From: Gordonia gummivorans
GTDB taxonomy: Bacteria; Actinomycetota; Actinomycetes; Mycobacteriales; Mycobacteriaceae
DNA length: 64,000 nucleotides
Assembly: GCF_022513585.1 (NCBI RefSeq)
Contig: NZ_JAKWBF010000028.1
Location: 1-64,000, forward strand
Direction of reading: 5' to 3'
In this document: positions 24,415-33,224 of the stretch, piece by piece
Position numbering within the stretch: the stretch's first letter is position 1
Layout: each line of letters opens with the position of its first letter
Translations under genes and position numbers: made by a program
The notes under the pieces: model-generated
Seen by the model: the letters and a program-made list of their open reading frames with translations, nothing else
Databases searched by the model: none
What the model was told of the DNA's origin: nothing

Positions 24415-25829
24415 ATGGGTGCGGATGTGGTGATTACAGGAGCCGATCTCGGTGTCGGCCGCCCGCAGCAGATCCGCGTCTCGTCCGATCCAGTCTCCAC
24501 CATAGTTGCGATCGACGATCGGATCGAGATGGCAGGGGCGGAGGTTGTCGACGCAGGCGGCCACGCAGTGTTACCCGCATTCACCGATCACCACCTCCAT
24601 CTCGCGGCGATGGCACGTGCGGGCGAATCCGTTCGCTGCGGGCCACCCGATGTTGTTGATCGAACCCAACTGGCCTGGGCCATCGCGAACACACCAGCCG
24701 ATGCCGACGAGTGGATACGCGGCACCGGCTATGCCGAGACGGTCGCCGGTGACCTCGACCGCTCCGAACTCGACACGCTCGAGCCGCACCGCCCCTTGCG
24801 AATTCAGCACCGCAGCGGGGCGATGTGAATGCTCAACAGTGTGGCCGTCGAGCGCGTGGGTCTCGAATCAGGGGAACACCCGGGAATTGAGCGAGACGCC
24901 ACCGGTCGTGCCACCGGGCGGCTCTGGCGGGCCGACGACTGGTTGCGTTCACACCTTCCGCAACCGAGGTTTCCGTCGCTCGTCGACGTGGGAACACGAC
25001 TGCGCGCGTACGGCATTGCCGAGATCACCGACGCAACGCCCGACCTCGACGACACGGCGATCGCCGCACTCCTTGATGCAGTGGATGATTCGACGTTGAT
25101 CGGCACGGTCTGCCTGCTTGGCGTTCCGCTGGGACGAAACATCGACCATCCCCGAGTCTCCGTGGGCCCGTACAAGATCGTCATCGCCGACTCGGATCTT
25201 CCCTCACTCGACGACCTGGCCGAGCGGATCGCCGCCGCCCACCAAGCCGGTCGGTCCGTTGCCGTGCACTGCGTGAGCCGGGTGGCGTTCGCCTTGCTCC
25301 TGGCGGCCTGGGACCTCGTCGGAGTGCGGGCGGGCGATCGCATCGAGCACGCCGGAGTCGTTCCGGCCGAAGCGTGCGCCGACCTGGCACGACGCGGAGT
25401 CATCGTCGTCACGCAGCCCGCTTTCCTGTCGGATCGAGGCGACGACTTTCTCGACGGTAGTGAGGTGTCTGATCATGTCGACCTGTACCGGTGCGGCTCG
25501 CTCATCAACGCCGTTGTGCCGGTGGCACTGTCCAGCGCGCGCCCTACGGGCCACTCTCTCCGTGGGAAGCCGTGGGGGCGGCCGTCGAACGGCGCACCGC
25601 GTCCGGGCGAGTGGTCGGCGACGACGACGAACGAATCTCGGTGCTCGACGCGCTGAGCCGACACGTTACTCCCGCAAACGATCCCGGCGGTGCGCCGCGT
25701 CGGATCGCGGTCGGCGAATCGAGCGATCTCATCATCGCCGACCGGCCGTTGGCCGAGGTTCTCGAATTGCCGGGCGATGTGCGGACTTTCGGCTCGGTCA
25801 TCGGCGGCGTTGTCTCGATCTTTCGCTGA
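24415..25829 (+). pseudogene. Broken amidohydrolase (YtcJ/Amidohydro_3 type) with two lesions
   Basis: Three consecutive pieces together make one Amidohydro_3 protein of about 470 residues. Piece one (24415-24825) has the metal-binding HHLHLAA; it ends in RIQHRSGAM followed by TGA at 24826-24828, where the family has Trp (HRSGAMW.LNS), so a TGG-to-TGA change is likely. Piece two continues in the same frame (ALLLAAWDLVGV, GDRIEHAGVV) to about 25536. There one base is missing: the codon expected for Asp of SSDAPYGPLSPWEA reads GC instead of GAC. Piece three continues in the shifted frame to the natural end VISIFR-like at 25829. The intact gene would hydrolyse an amide or related bond with a metal centre. 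Either two real mutations or sequencing errors explain this. Confidence 0.85.
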
Positions 25830-25840
25830 GGTGACATTGT

Positions 25841-25897
25841 CGTCTCGCCAGCCCTTCGAGGCTCCTCGCTGCGCTCGTCGCACCTCAGGGAGCGGGA
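25841..25897. repeat. Dispersed inverted repeat, cluster C
   Basis: A single unit, CGTCTCGCCAGCCCTTCGAGG then GCTCCTCGCTGCGCTCGTCG then CACCTCAGGGAGCGG, in the same family as clusters A, B, D, E and F. It lies between the amidohydrolase pseudogene and the convergent amidohydrolase gene. Confidence 0.78.
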
Positions 25898-25948
25898 GGG
25901 GCTGAGGGAGCCGGGGGCATCAGGAGCGTTCCTCAACCAGCGCGCGGA

Positions 25949-26851
25949 TCAAGCGTCGAGGCCGAAAAGACGAGCAGCGTTGTCATGCAGGACGGCGCGC
26001 ACCCAATCGTCGCCGAGGTCGAGGCGAGTGATCGCTTCGAGGGCGTGAACGTAGCCGTAGGGGATGTTGGGGAAGTCGCTGCCGAACAGGATCTTGTCGC
26101 GAAGGTCGAGAAGCCGCGGCCGCAACTCGCGCGGAAACGGCGCACCCTCCTCGGCGAAGTCGGTGAACGACATCGTCGTGTCGAGGCGGACATTGTCGAA
26201 ACGCAGTGCCAGATCCACGAATTCGGTGTACTCGGGAGTGCCCATGTGGGCGACGATCAACGGCAGCGACGGAAAGCGGTGCAGCAGTTTCTCGATGGGT
26301 TCGGGTCCGGTGAACGTTCCGGGCGCAGGACCGGATCCGCAGTGGATGATGACCGGGACGCGCGAGTCGGCGATCTGCGACCACACACCGTCGAGCAGCG
26401 AGTCGAGCACAGTGAAGTCGCCGACTTGGATGTGGCACTTGAAGACTCGCACGCCGGACTGTATCGCCCGCGAGACATACTGCGTCGCGGACTCTTCCGG
26501 ATAGAACGTCGCGGTGTGCAGGCAATCGGGGTGATGGGCGGCAAAATCGGCCGCCCAACCGTTGAGCCACTCGGCCATGTCGGGCTTGTGCGGATACACC
26601 AGGGACGAGTACGCCCGAACCCCGAAGCCCTGCATAGTGGCGACCCGGACGTCCTCGTCGGCCCGGTAGGTGATCGGCCACTCGCGGCCGACGAGTGGAC
26701 CCACCGAGTCGAAGTAGGCCCACACCTTGTCCATGACGGCGCGCGGCATGAAATGGGTGTGCACGTCGACGATGCCTGGTAGACCGAGCGCCTGCCAGAT
26801 CGCGCGAACACCTTCGGTCTCCGCGTTGCTGAACGGCGTTGGGTCAGTCAC
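25949..26851 (-). CDS. Amidohydrolase_2 family metal-dependent hydrolase (ACMSD-like)
   Basis: A 300-residue TIM-barrel hydrolase. The HTHF metal pair is in IVDVHTHFMP (near residues 28-37), another His in PVIIHCGSG, then LIVAHMGTPEY and the late Asp in ILFGSDFPNIPYG, the normal set for Amidohydro_2 enzymes such as ACMSD-type decarboxylases. Substrate unknown. The GTG at 26851 is chosen because GAGGAGG lies seven bases upstream; longer forms read into the TetR gene. It overlaps the TetR stop by eight bases, so the regulator and hydrolase form one coupled operon. Confidence 0.87.
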   Translation of the reverse strand: MTDPTPFSNAETEGVRAIWQALGLPGIVDVHTHFMPRAVMDKVWAYFDSVGPLVGREWPITYRADEDVRVATMQGFGVRAYSSLVYPHKPDMAEWLNGWAADFAAHHPDCLHTATFYPEESATQYVSRAIQSGVRVFKCHIQVGDFTVLDSLLDGVWSQIADSRVPVIIHCGSGPAPGTFTGPEPIEKLLHRFPSLPLIVAHMGTPEYTEFVDLALRFDNVRLDTTMSFTDFAEEGAPFPRELRPRLLDLRDKILFGSDFPNIPYGYVHALEAITRLDLGDDWVRAVLHDNAARLFGLDA

Positions 26852-27551
26852 GATGCAGCCTCCTCTCGGCGTAGGCGAGGATGGCCTCCAGGGTGAAGTC
26901 GAAGGTGGTGTCCTCCACATCCTCGATGCGATGGCCCTTTGCGGCAAGCGAATTCAACAGGGGCACAGATGCGCTCTCGTCCACGGTGCCTGTCGGGAGC
27001 CCGCCGTCGTAGGTGGCGAAGATGCCCTGATGTGCGACCATTGCCGCTCCGCACACATGTGCCAGAAGTGACAGGTAGATTTCCAGGGCATCCTCGGCGC
27101 TGAAGCCGACGCCCACCATGGCGCCGATCATCGAGTCGAGTTTGTCTGCAGTGGCCTGCATGGACGAGTGATCGACCGGTCGGGGATAGGGTCGCAACAG
27201 GGTGAGTTCGATCAGTACGGGCTGTTCCCGGAAGGCCTCGCGCATCCGTCGAAAGTGGCGGCGGAGTGCATCTTTCCAATCCGTGGCGCCGACGAAGGGT
27301 GTCGCGGCATGGTATTCGTCGTTCGCGCGGTCGGCCATCGCGTCGAGGAGGTCTTCCTTCTTGCGGAAGTACCAGTAGATGCTCGTCACGCCGACACCGA
27401 GATGTTTGGCGAGCATGGGCATACTGAATCCGCTCAGCGACTTCTCGTTGGCGACGTCAAAAGCGCCCGCGATGATCTCGTCCGGTGAGATAGACCCGCG
27501 AGCCCGCCGCGTCCCAGACGACGTCTTCTGCGCCATTGCCTTCTGCGCCAT
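26844..27551 (-). CDS. TetR family regulator with duplicated start segment
   Basis: A 235-residue TetR protein: HTH region IIAGAFDVANEKSLSGFSMPMLAKHLGVGVTSIYWYFRKKEDLLDAM, then a long C-terminal ligand domain of the TetR_C type. It begins MAQKAMAQK, a 15-bp tandem duplication, so ATG 27551 or ATG 27536 may be used; both have weak ribosome sites. A short TTAC-A-GTAA palindrome at 27682-27690 in the space before the divergent ABC-transporter gene is a possible operator. Coupling to the amidohydrolase suggests it senses that enzyme's substrate, or that it controls the neighbouring importer. Confidence 0.83.
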   Translation of the reverse strand: MAQKAMAQKTSSGTRRARGSISPDEIIAGAFDVANEKSLSGFSMPMLAKHLGVGVTSIYWYFRKKEDLLDAMADRANDEYHAATPFVGATDWKDALRRHFRRMREAFREQPVLIELTLLRPYPRPVDHSSMQATADKLDSMIGAMVGVGFSAEDALEIYLSLLAHVCGAAMVAHQGIFATYDGGLPTGTVDESASVPLLNSLAAKGHRIEDVEDTTFDFTLEAILAYAERRLHRD

Positions 27552-27765
27552 TCCCCGAACGTACACGCACAACCACGTCTCCGACACGACGGTCGAAGGG
27601 GTATCGACTCGAATCCGACGAATCGCCTCACATGCGCCCATCACTCGCGCTACCTTGCTCCCAGAACGCATACCGTGAGCCTTACAGTAACGGCTTCGGG
27701 GTAGCTTCTCGGCTGGTCACAGGGGGAAACCGCCGCGAGAGTGTCATCCGTAGGAAGGGACCACA

Positions 27766-29010
27766 TTGACCACACCATCACGCCTGCGCCGCGCACTGCG
27801 GTCTGCGGGGATTCTCGGGGCCGCGAGCCTGCTGGCCATCGGCGGAATCACCGCCTGCGCGGATGACAGCAGTTCCGACGACACCAGTTCGGCCGGCTCG
27901 ACGACAGCCCTGCCGAGCAACCCGGCGACCGGCGATCCGATCAAGATCGGATTCATCGCCCCCGAGGGCGGGGTGGTGACCTTGCCGATGGTCCGCGAAG
28001 GCGGCGAGGCGGCGGCGTCGTACCTGAACAACAACGGCGGCGGCATCGGTGGGCACAAGATCGACCTGGTGGTGTGCAAGCAACAGGAGGAGCCCGCGTC
28101 GGCCACCAACTGCGCCAACCAGATGGTCGAGCAGAAGGTCGCCGCCGTGGTGACCCCGCTGGGTGCGCAGGGTGCCGTGATGCTGCCCATCATCGCCGGC
28201 GCGGGGATTCCCTACATCGCCCAGGCGCCGGTCTCGCAGGTCGAAATGGTCTCGCCCGGTTCGTACATGCTCACCGGCGGCATCGTGGCGGTTCTCATGG
28301 GTGAGGCCGCGACGGCCGCACGTGACGGTGTGAAGAAGGTGACCGTGTTCATCGGTGACAGCGGTGACGCCGCGGCCTCGGTGAAGGCATTGGGAACCCC
28401 GATGTTCCAGCGTGCGGGTGTCGAACTCGACGTGGTCACGATCCCCGCCAGCGCCGCCGATCCGACACCCCAGATCACCGCTGCCATGGCCGGAAAGCCC
28501 GGTGCGGTGACCATTCTCGGCGATACGCGGCAGTGCATCAGCACTCTCAAGGCCTTGCAGACAGCCGCGCCGACGGTGAAGAAGTACCTTATCGCGAGCT
28601 GCATCGACAAGCCTGTCATCGACGCTGTCGGTGCGTCGGCGGTCTCCGGCGCCAAGGCGTTCACTACCGTCAACACCTCGTCGGAGGACCCGACGGTCGT
28701 GCTCTATCGGTCGGTGATGGCCCAATACGCACCCAACACCGATCCGGCCGGTCTCGCCTACCTCGGGTATCAGGTCATCGCATCGCTCGGCGAGGTGGGC
28801 AAGTCGCTGACCGGGCCGGTCACCCCGCAGTCGTTTGCCGCGGCCTTGTCATCGGCGACCAACGTGCCCCTGCCCGCCGCGCCGGGACTGACCTTCACCT
28901 GCAACGGAACGGCGATGCCGCAACTGAAAGCGCTGTGCAGCAAGGCGATTCTGGTGAGTGACGTCAACGACGACGTCAAGCTCATCAACACCAGCGTCGT
29001 CAACAACTGA
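27766..29010 (+). CDS. Branched-chain-type ABC transporter substrate-binding lipoprotein
   Basis: A 414-residue lipoprotein: basic N terminus, hydrophobic stretch, lipobox ITAC with Cys31, an acidic Ser/Thr linker, then a type I periplasmic-binding fold (IKIGFIAPEGG, REGGEAAASYLNNNGGGIGGHKIDLVVC, and AAVVTPLGAQG) typical of Peripla_BP_6/LivJ proteins. Ligands of this family include branched amino acids, amides, aromatic acids and sterol side-chain products; which applies is not visible. The start is a TTG (27766) with AGGAAGGGA six bases upstream; no ATG or GTG is nearby. First gene of a three-gene importer operon. Confidence 0.9.
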   Translation: MTTPSRLRRALRSAGILGAASLLAIGGITACADDSSSDDTSSAGSTTALPSNPATGDPIKIGFIAPEGGVVTLPMVREGGEAAASYLNNNGGGIGGHKIDLVVCKQQEEPASATNCANQMVEQKVAAVVTPLGAQGAVMLPIIAGAGIPYIAQAPVSQVEMVSPGSYMLTGGIVAVLMGEAATAARDGVKKVTVFIGDSGDAAASVKALGTPMFQRAGVELDVVTIPASAADPTPQITAAMAGKPGAVTILGDTRQCISTLKALQTAAPTVKKYLIASCIDKPVIDAVGASAVSGAKAFTTVNTSSEDPTVVLYRSVMAQYAPNTDPAGLAYLGYQVIASLGEVGKSLTGPVTPQSFAAALSSATNVPLPAAPGLTFTCNGTAMPQLKALCSKAILVSDVNDDVKLINTSVVNN

Positions 29011-29026
29011 GGTCGTAGGTCATCGG

Positions 29027-31783
29027 ATGACCGATCATGTGGCCTTCTTGGCTCTGGGGTTGGGCAACGGCGCCGTGTATGCGGCGCTGGGGCTCGCCCT
29101 GGTCATGACCTTCAAGAGCTCTGGAGTCGTCAACTTCGCGACCGGTGCGGTGGCGCTGTATGCCGCCTACACCTATGCGTTCGCGCGTCAGGGTGAACTG
29201 CTCAACCCCATACCCGGCTTGCCCGCGCGCATCGACCTCGGTGGAAAACTGGGTGTCGGACCGGCGCTCATCCTCTCCGTGGTGATTGCGTCGCTACTCG
29301 GAGTTCTGCTGTATCTCATAGTGTTTCGTCCGATGCGGTCGGCGCCGGTGCTGGCCAAGGCCGTCGCGTCGATCGGGCTGATGCTGGTCATCCAGGCGTT
29401 GCTCGCGCTCCGCGTGGGGGTCGACACTCCCACGGTGGGTGCGATCTTCAAACCCGACGTGATCGAGATCGGCGACGCGGCAGTACCCACCGACCGGATC
29501 TGGCTGGCGGCCGTCATCGTCGGACTCGCGGTCTGTGCCGGTCTCGTATTGCGTTACACGCGATTCGGAATGGCCACCGAAGCCTCCGCGGAGTCGGAGA
29601 AGGGCGCGCTGCTCACCGGGCTGTCGCCGGACCGGATAGCGGTGAGCAACTGGGCACTGTCGTCGGGCACGGCGGCGATCGGCGGCGTGGTGATCGCCCC
29701 GATCGTCCCGCTCAATCCCGTGGCCTACTCGATGTTCATCGTGCCGGCATTGGCGGCGGCGCTCGTGGGCAATTTTGCGAGCATCGCCATCACCGTCGGC
29801 GCAGGCCTGGTGATCGGCATGCTGCAAGCGGAGGCGACCAACCTGCAGTCGCTGGTGGACTGGTTCCCCGATGCTGGTCTGGCCGAGGCTATCCCGCTGA
29901 TACTCATCGTGGTCTTTCTCCTCGTGCGCGGACAACCGCTGCCCGGCCGGGGAGCGGTGGTCAACCAAGAACTGGGCCGGTCGCCGCGACCGCGACATCT
30001 GCTGGTGTCCACCGGAATCGGCGTCGTGATCGGCCTGATCGCCCTCCTCAGCACATCGGGCAGTGCCCGGCTGGCCGTGATCCTGTCGATCATCTTCGCC
30101 GTCATCGCGCTCTCGCAGGTGGTGGTCACCGGCTACGCAGGGCAGGTGTCACTGGCGCAGTTGACTCTTGCTGGTGTCGGCGCCTACTCGTTGAGCCGAC
30201 TGACCGTCGACATGGGTGTCCCGTTTCCGTTTGCGCCCCTGCTGGCCGCACTGGCGGCGGCGGTCGTCGGCGTCGTCATCGGACTACCGGCGTTGCGTGT
30301 GCGCGGGCTTCCGCTGATGGTGGCCACGTTGGCGCTCGCAGTGTTTCTCGAGGCGTTCTGGTTTCGCAATCCGAGCCTCAACGGCGGTCTGCAGGGAGCG
30401 CCGGTCGACGCGCCGTCGATTTTCGGCTCGGATCTGGGAATCGGTGCGGGAGTTGGCTACCCGCGTCTCGCGTTCGGAATCGTGTGTCTCGCGGTGCTGA
30501 CGATCTGTGCGGTTGCGGTGGCGATGCTGCGACGCAGCGGTCATGGTGCGTCGATGCTTGCGGTCCGTGCCAACGAGCGATCGGCGGCGGCCGCCGGCAT
30601 CAACGTCGGCCTCACCAAGCTCGTGGCGTTCGCAGCCGCTGCCTTCCTCGCCGGACTCGGCGGTGCGCTGCTCGCCTATCAGCAGACCTTGGCGACAGCC
30701 GGCAGCTATGCGGTGTTCGCCGGACTCGGACTGTTCGCGGTGTTCTACGTCGCCGGTGTGACGTCGGTGTCCGGCGCGTTGCTCGCCGGTCTCCTCGCGC
30801 CCGGCGGGGTGCTGTATTTCATGTCGGATCGCTTCGGGAGTTTCGGCGACTATTACCTGCTGGTAAGTGGAATCCTGTTGGTGGTCAACGTCATCACCAG
30901 TCCCGACGGATTGGTCGGCCATCTCGGTCGTATCCCGTTGGGTCGCTTCGCGCGTCGCCCGGCAGTCACGGTGGACGAGACGTCGTCGGCCGAGGCGATC
31001 GCACCGGCGGCGACCGGTGCGTCTGCGGGCGACGTGGTTCTGGCAGTCCAGGATGTGGCTGTCCGCTACGGCCAGGTCGCCGCGCTCACCGATGTGACCT
31101 TCGACGTTCGGCAAGGCGAGATCGTCGGATTGATCGGACCGAACGGTGCCGGCAAGACCACTTTGATGGACGCCATCGGCGGATTTGTACGGTGCACCGG
31201 CCGAATCACTCTGAACGGCACTGACATCGGTGGCCTGCCCGCCTTCCGTCGGAGTCGATCTGGTCTGGGCCGAACCTTCCAGGACATCGAACTCTACGAC
31301 GAACTGACCGTCGCCGAGAACCTGATGGCCGGTGCGACCGGCGACATCGACGCCACGGTGACTTCCGTGTTGCGGCTCCTCGATATCGAGGACCTCGCCG
31401 ACACCGCTGCTTCCGACCTCTCGCAAGGCCAGCGCCAGCTGGTGTCGGTGGCCCGCGTGCTCGCCCGCCGACCCGAGGTCGCCTTGCTCGACGAGCCCGC
31501 TGCCGGCCTCGACACCACCGAGAGTGCCTGGCTCGGTGAACGACTACAGGCCGCGCGTGCGGCGGGCATCACGATGTTGCTCGTCGACCACGACATGGAT
31601 CTGGTGCTCAACATCTGCGACCGTGTGGTGGTCCTGGACCTGGGCAGGGTGATCGCCACAGGTACACCCGACCAGATCAGGCAGGACGCCAACGTGATTC
31701 GCGCGTACCTGGGCACACCGGCCGGTGCCGGAGACGGTGAACCCGAAACGGCGGCCGATACCCAGAAGGAGATGACGCGATGA
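29027..31783 (+). CDS. LivH-LivM-LivG fused ABC importer (two permeases plus ATPase)
   Basis: A 918-residue triple fusion. Residues about 1-300 are a LivH-type permease (GNGAVYAALGLALVMTFKSSGVVNFATG). Residues about 320-650 are a LivM-type permease (YAGQVSLAQLTLAGVGAYS, AFAAAAFLAGLGGALLAYQQ). Residues about 675-900 are a LivG-type ATPase with Walker A GPNGAGKT at 704-711, signature LSQGQRQL near 797 and Walker B VALLDEP. These are normally three separate proteins. The ATG at 29027 is 16 bases after the binding-protein stop. The ATPase domain would pair with the separate LivF protein encoded next, so one chain supplies everything except LivF and the lipoprotein. Confidence 0.9.
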   Translation: MTDHVAFLALGLGNGAVYAALGLALVMTFKSSGVVNFATGAVALYAAYTYAFARQGELLNPIPGLPARIDLGGKLGVGPALILSVVIASLLGVLLYLIVFRPMRSAPVLAKAVASIGLMLVIQALLALRVGVDTPTVGAIFKPDVIEIGDAAVPTDRIWLAAVIVGLAVCAGLVLRYTRFGMATEASAESEKGALLTGLSPDRIAVSNWALSSGTAAIGGVVIAPIVPLNPVAYSMFIVPALAAALVGNFASIAITVGAGLVIGMLQAEATNLQSLVDWFPDAGLAEAIPLILIVVFLLVRGQPLPGRGAVVNQELGRSPRPRHLLVSTGIGVVIGLIALLSTSGSARLAVILSIIFAVIALSQVVVTGYAGQVSLAQLTLAGVGAYSLSRLTVDMGVPFPFAPLLAALAAAVVGVVIGLPALRVRGLPLMVATLALAVFLEAFWFRNPSLNGGLQGAPVDAPSIFGSDLGIGAGVGYPRLAFGIVCLAVLTICAVAVAMLRRSGHGASMLAVRANERSAAAAGINVGLTKLVAFAAAAFLAGLGGALLAYQQTLATAGSYAVFAGLGLFAVFYVAGVTSVSGALLAGLLAPGGVLYFMSDRFGSFGDYYLLVSGILLVVNVITSPDGLVGHLGRIPLGRFARRPAVTVDETSSAEAIAPAATGASAGDVVLAVQDVAVRYGQVAALTDVTFDVRQGEIVGLIGPNGAGKTTLMDAIGGFVRCTGRITLNGTDIGGLPAFRRSRSGLGRTFQDIELYDELTVAENLMAGATGDIDATVTSVLRLLDIEDLADTAASDLSQGQRQLVSVARVLARRPEVALLDEPAAGLDTTESAWLGERLQAARAAGITMLLVDHDMDLVLNICDRVVVLDLGRVIATGTPDQIRQDANVIRAYLGTPAGAGDGEPETAADTQKEMTR

Positions 31784-32505
31784 CCGCCGCACTCGAATGC
31801 CATGGCCTCGACGCCGGATATGCGCGTTCCTCACCGTGTGTGCGCGGGCTCGACCTCGCCGTCGAGCGTGGCGAGGTGGTGGCTCTCATCGGGCCCAACG
31901 GGGCCGGAAAGACAACATTGTTGACGACACTCGCCGGGCTGCTACCGCGGCTGGGCGGCACGGTCGTGGTCGGCGGCACCGAGCTGGGCTCCGGGTCGAC
32001 GCGGGCCGCAGTACGCGCGGGACTGGTACTCGTGCCCGACGACCGGTCATTGTTTCGGCGGCTCACGACCGTGCAGAATCTCCGCCTGGCCACTCGTCGT
32101 CACGGGCACACCGAGGCGATCGAGCAGGTGCTGGAATACTTTCCGGCCTTGCGTAACCGTCTCAAGGTCGACGCCGGACAGCTCTCCGGCGGTGAACAAC
32201 AGATGCTGGCCATCGGGCGTGCCCTGCTGCAACGCCCCAAGGTGCTGCTGATCGACGAACTCAGTATGGGTTTGGCGCCGGTGGTCGTGGAGTCGATTCT
32301 GCCCGTGCTACGGGAAGTCGCCGCGTCCGACGGCACGGCCATCGTGCTCGTGGAACAGCATGTACGCCTTGCCCTCGAGGTCGCCGACCGTGGAATCGTA
32401 CTGGTGCACGGCGAGATTCGCCTTGAAGACAGTGCAGCAGCGCTCGCGTCGGACGTCGGACGGATCGAGAGAACCTATTTGGGCGAATCTGTCGCGGCCG
32501 GGTGA
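31780..32505 (+). CDS. LivF-type ABC transporter ATPase
   Basis: A 241-residue ATPase with Walker A GPNGAGKT at 38-45, LSGGEQQMLAIGRALLQRPKVLLIDELSMG covering signature and Walker B, and a switch His in EQHVRLALEVADR. It completes the HAAT-family importer as partner of the ATPase domain of the upstream fusion. The ATG overlaps the fusion's stop (31780-31783). The stop lies two bases from the convergent toxin gene's end. Confidence 0.92.
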   Translation: MTAALECHGLDAGYARSSPCVRGLDLAVERGEVVALIGPNGAGKTTLLTTLAGLLPRLGGTVVVGGTELGSGSTRAAVRAGLVLVPDDRSLFRRLTTVQNLRLATRRHGHTEAIEQVLEYFPALRNRLKVDAGQLSGGEQQMLAIGRALLQRPKVLLIDELSMGLAPVVVESILPVLREVAASDGTAIVLVEQHVRLALEVADRGIVLVHGEIRLEDSAAALASDVGRIERTYLGESVAAG

Positions 32506-32506
32506 G

Positions 32507-32926
32507 TCAAGGGGTCCACGGATCGATTGTCGCGACTCCCATCGGTGCGAAATCGGCCGTGTTCCTCGTCACCATCGTCAAATCGTGAGCGACTGCGGTC
32601 GCAGCAATCAAGGCGTCTCGCTCTGGCCGCGGGTCGGGCACGTGTAGATGCGCAGCGCGCCGTGCCACCGGCACGTCAACTGACAGGATTCGTCCGTCGA
32701 AAACCTTGAGGACGTCATCGTCCAACCATCGTCGGAGGCGGTCGGCTTGCGGTCCGTCGCGTCGGCTGACTCGCGCGATTCCCACTTCGATTTCGAGAAC
32801 GGTGACGACCGACAGATACAGATCCGTCGGGACGCGCGCTGCGACCCATGTTCGCACTGCGGGATCTGCTCGACTCCGAGGCTTTCGAAGCTCGCTGATG
32901 ACGTTCGTGTCGAGCAGGTAACTCAT
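32507..32926 (-). CDS. vapC: VapC-type PIN-domain ribonuclease toxin
   Basis: A 139-residue PIN protein. The four acidic positions of the metal site are visible: Asp in LLDTNVISELRKP, Glu in VLEIEVGI, Asp in PERDALIAATA and the Asp of RNTADF. VapC toxins cleave tRNA or rRNA when freed from their antitoxin. Its FitB-like signature LDTNVISEL...LSVVTVLEIE places it with Phd/YefM-partnered VapC proteins. The start overlaps the antitoxin stop (ATGA at 32923-32926). Confidence 0.9.
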   Translation of the reverse strand: MSYLLDTNVISELRKPRSRADPAVRTWVAARVPTDLYLSVVTVLEIEVGIARVSRRDGPQADRLRRWLDDDVLKVFDGRILSVDVPVARRAAHLHVPDPRPERDALIAATAVAHDLTMVTRNTADFAPMGVATIDPWTP

Positions 32927-33162
32927 AGTTCGGGCGTCCGCAAGGTGATCTCGACGGGCTCGAACTCAATGTCCAAGTCATCGTCCATGCTCAGCCGCGC
33001 GACGAGATCCAGGTCCCGGTCGCCGAGACGTCTGTACTCCTCAATCGACAGCAGAACGAATGCGGGCTCACCGCGGTCGGTGATCACCACCGGCCCATCG
33101 GCTGCTTTGCGTTTGGCCGCACTCACGTCGCGGTTGAACTCGCGAGCAGACATCGTAGCCAT
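32923..33162 (-). CDS. vapB: Phd/YefM-type antitoxin
   Basis: A 79-residue antitoxin: the N-terminal DNA-binding Phd fold (SAREFNRDVSAAKRKAADGPVVITDRGEPAFVLLSIEEYRRL) is followed by an acidic C-terminal tail (DLDIEFEPVEI) that would wrap the toxin. It would neutralise VapC and, with it, repress its own promoter. The ATG at 33162 and its AGGAGG are inside a perfect 52-bp palindrome, so operator, ribosome site and start codon coincide. A second ATG three codons on is possible. Confidence 0.9.
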   Translation of the reverse strand: MATMSAREFNRDVSAAKRKAADGPVVITDRGEPAFVLLSIEEYRRLGDRDLDLVARLSMDDDLDIEFEPVEITLRTPEL

Positions 33163-33209
33163 CGGACCTCCTAATGTAGGTACGTACCTACATTAGGAGG
33201 TCCGATGGC
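33158..33209. promoter_or_regulatory. Perfect 52-bp palindrome covering the antitoxin start
   Basis: Bases 33158-33183 and 33184-33209 are exact reverse complements with no spacer, centred on GTAC/GTAC. Each half contains TAATGTAGGTAC, an AGGAGG and an ATG four bases after it. It is therefore a likely VapBC operator, and it places a matching ribosome site and ATG (33205) on the plus strand as well. It lies in the 62-bp gap after the thioesterase gene. Confidence 0.85.
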
Positions 33210-33224
33210 CTGGCACAACCAGTT

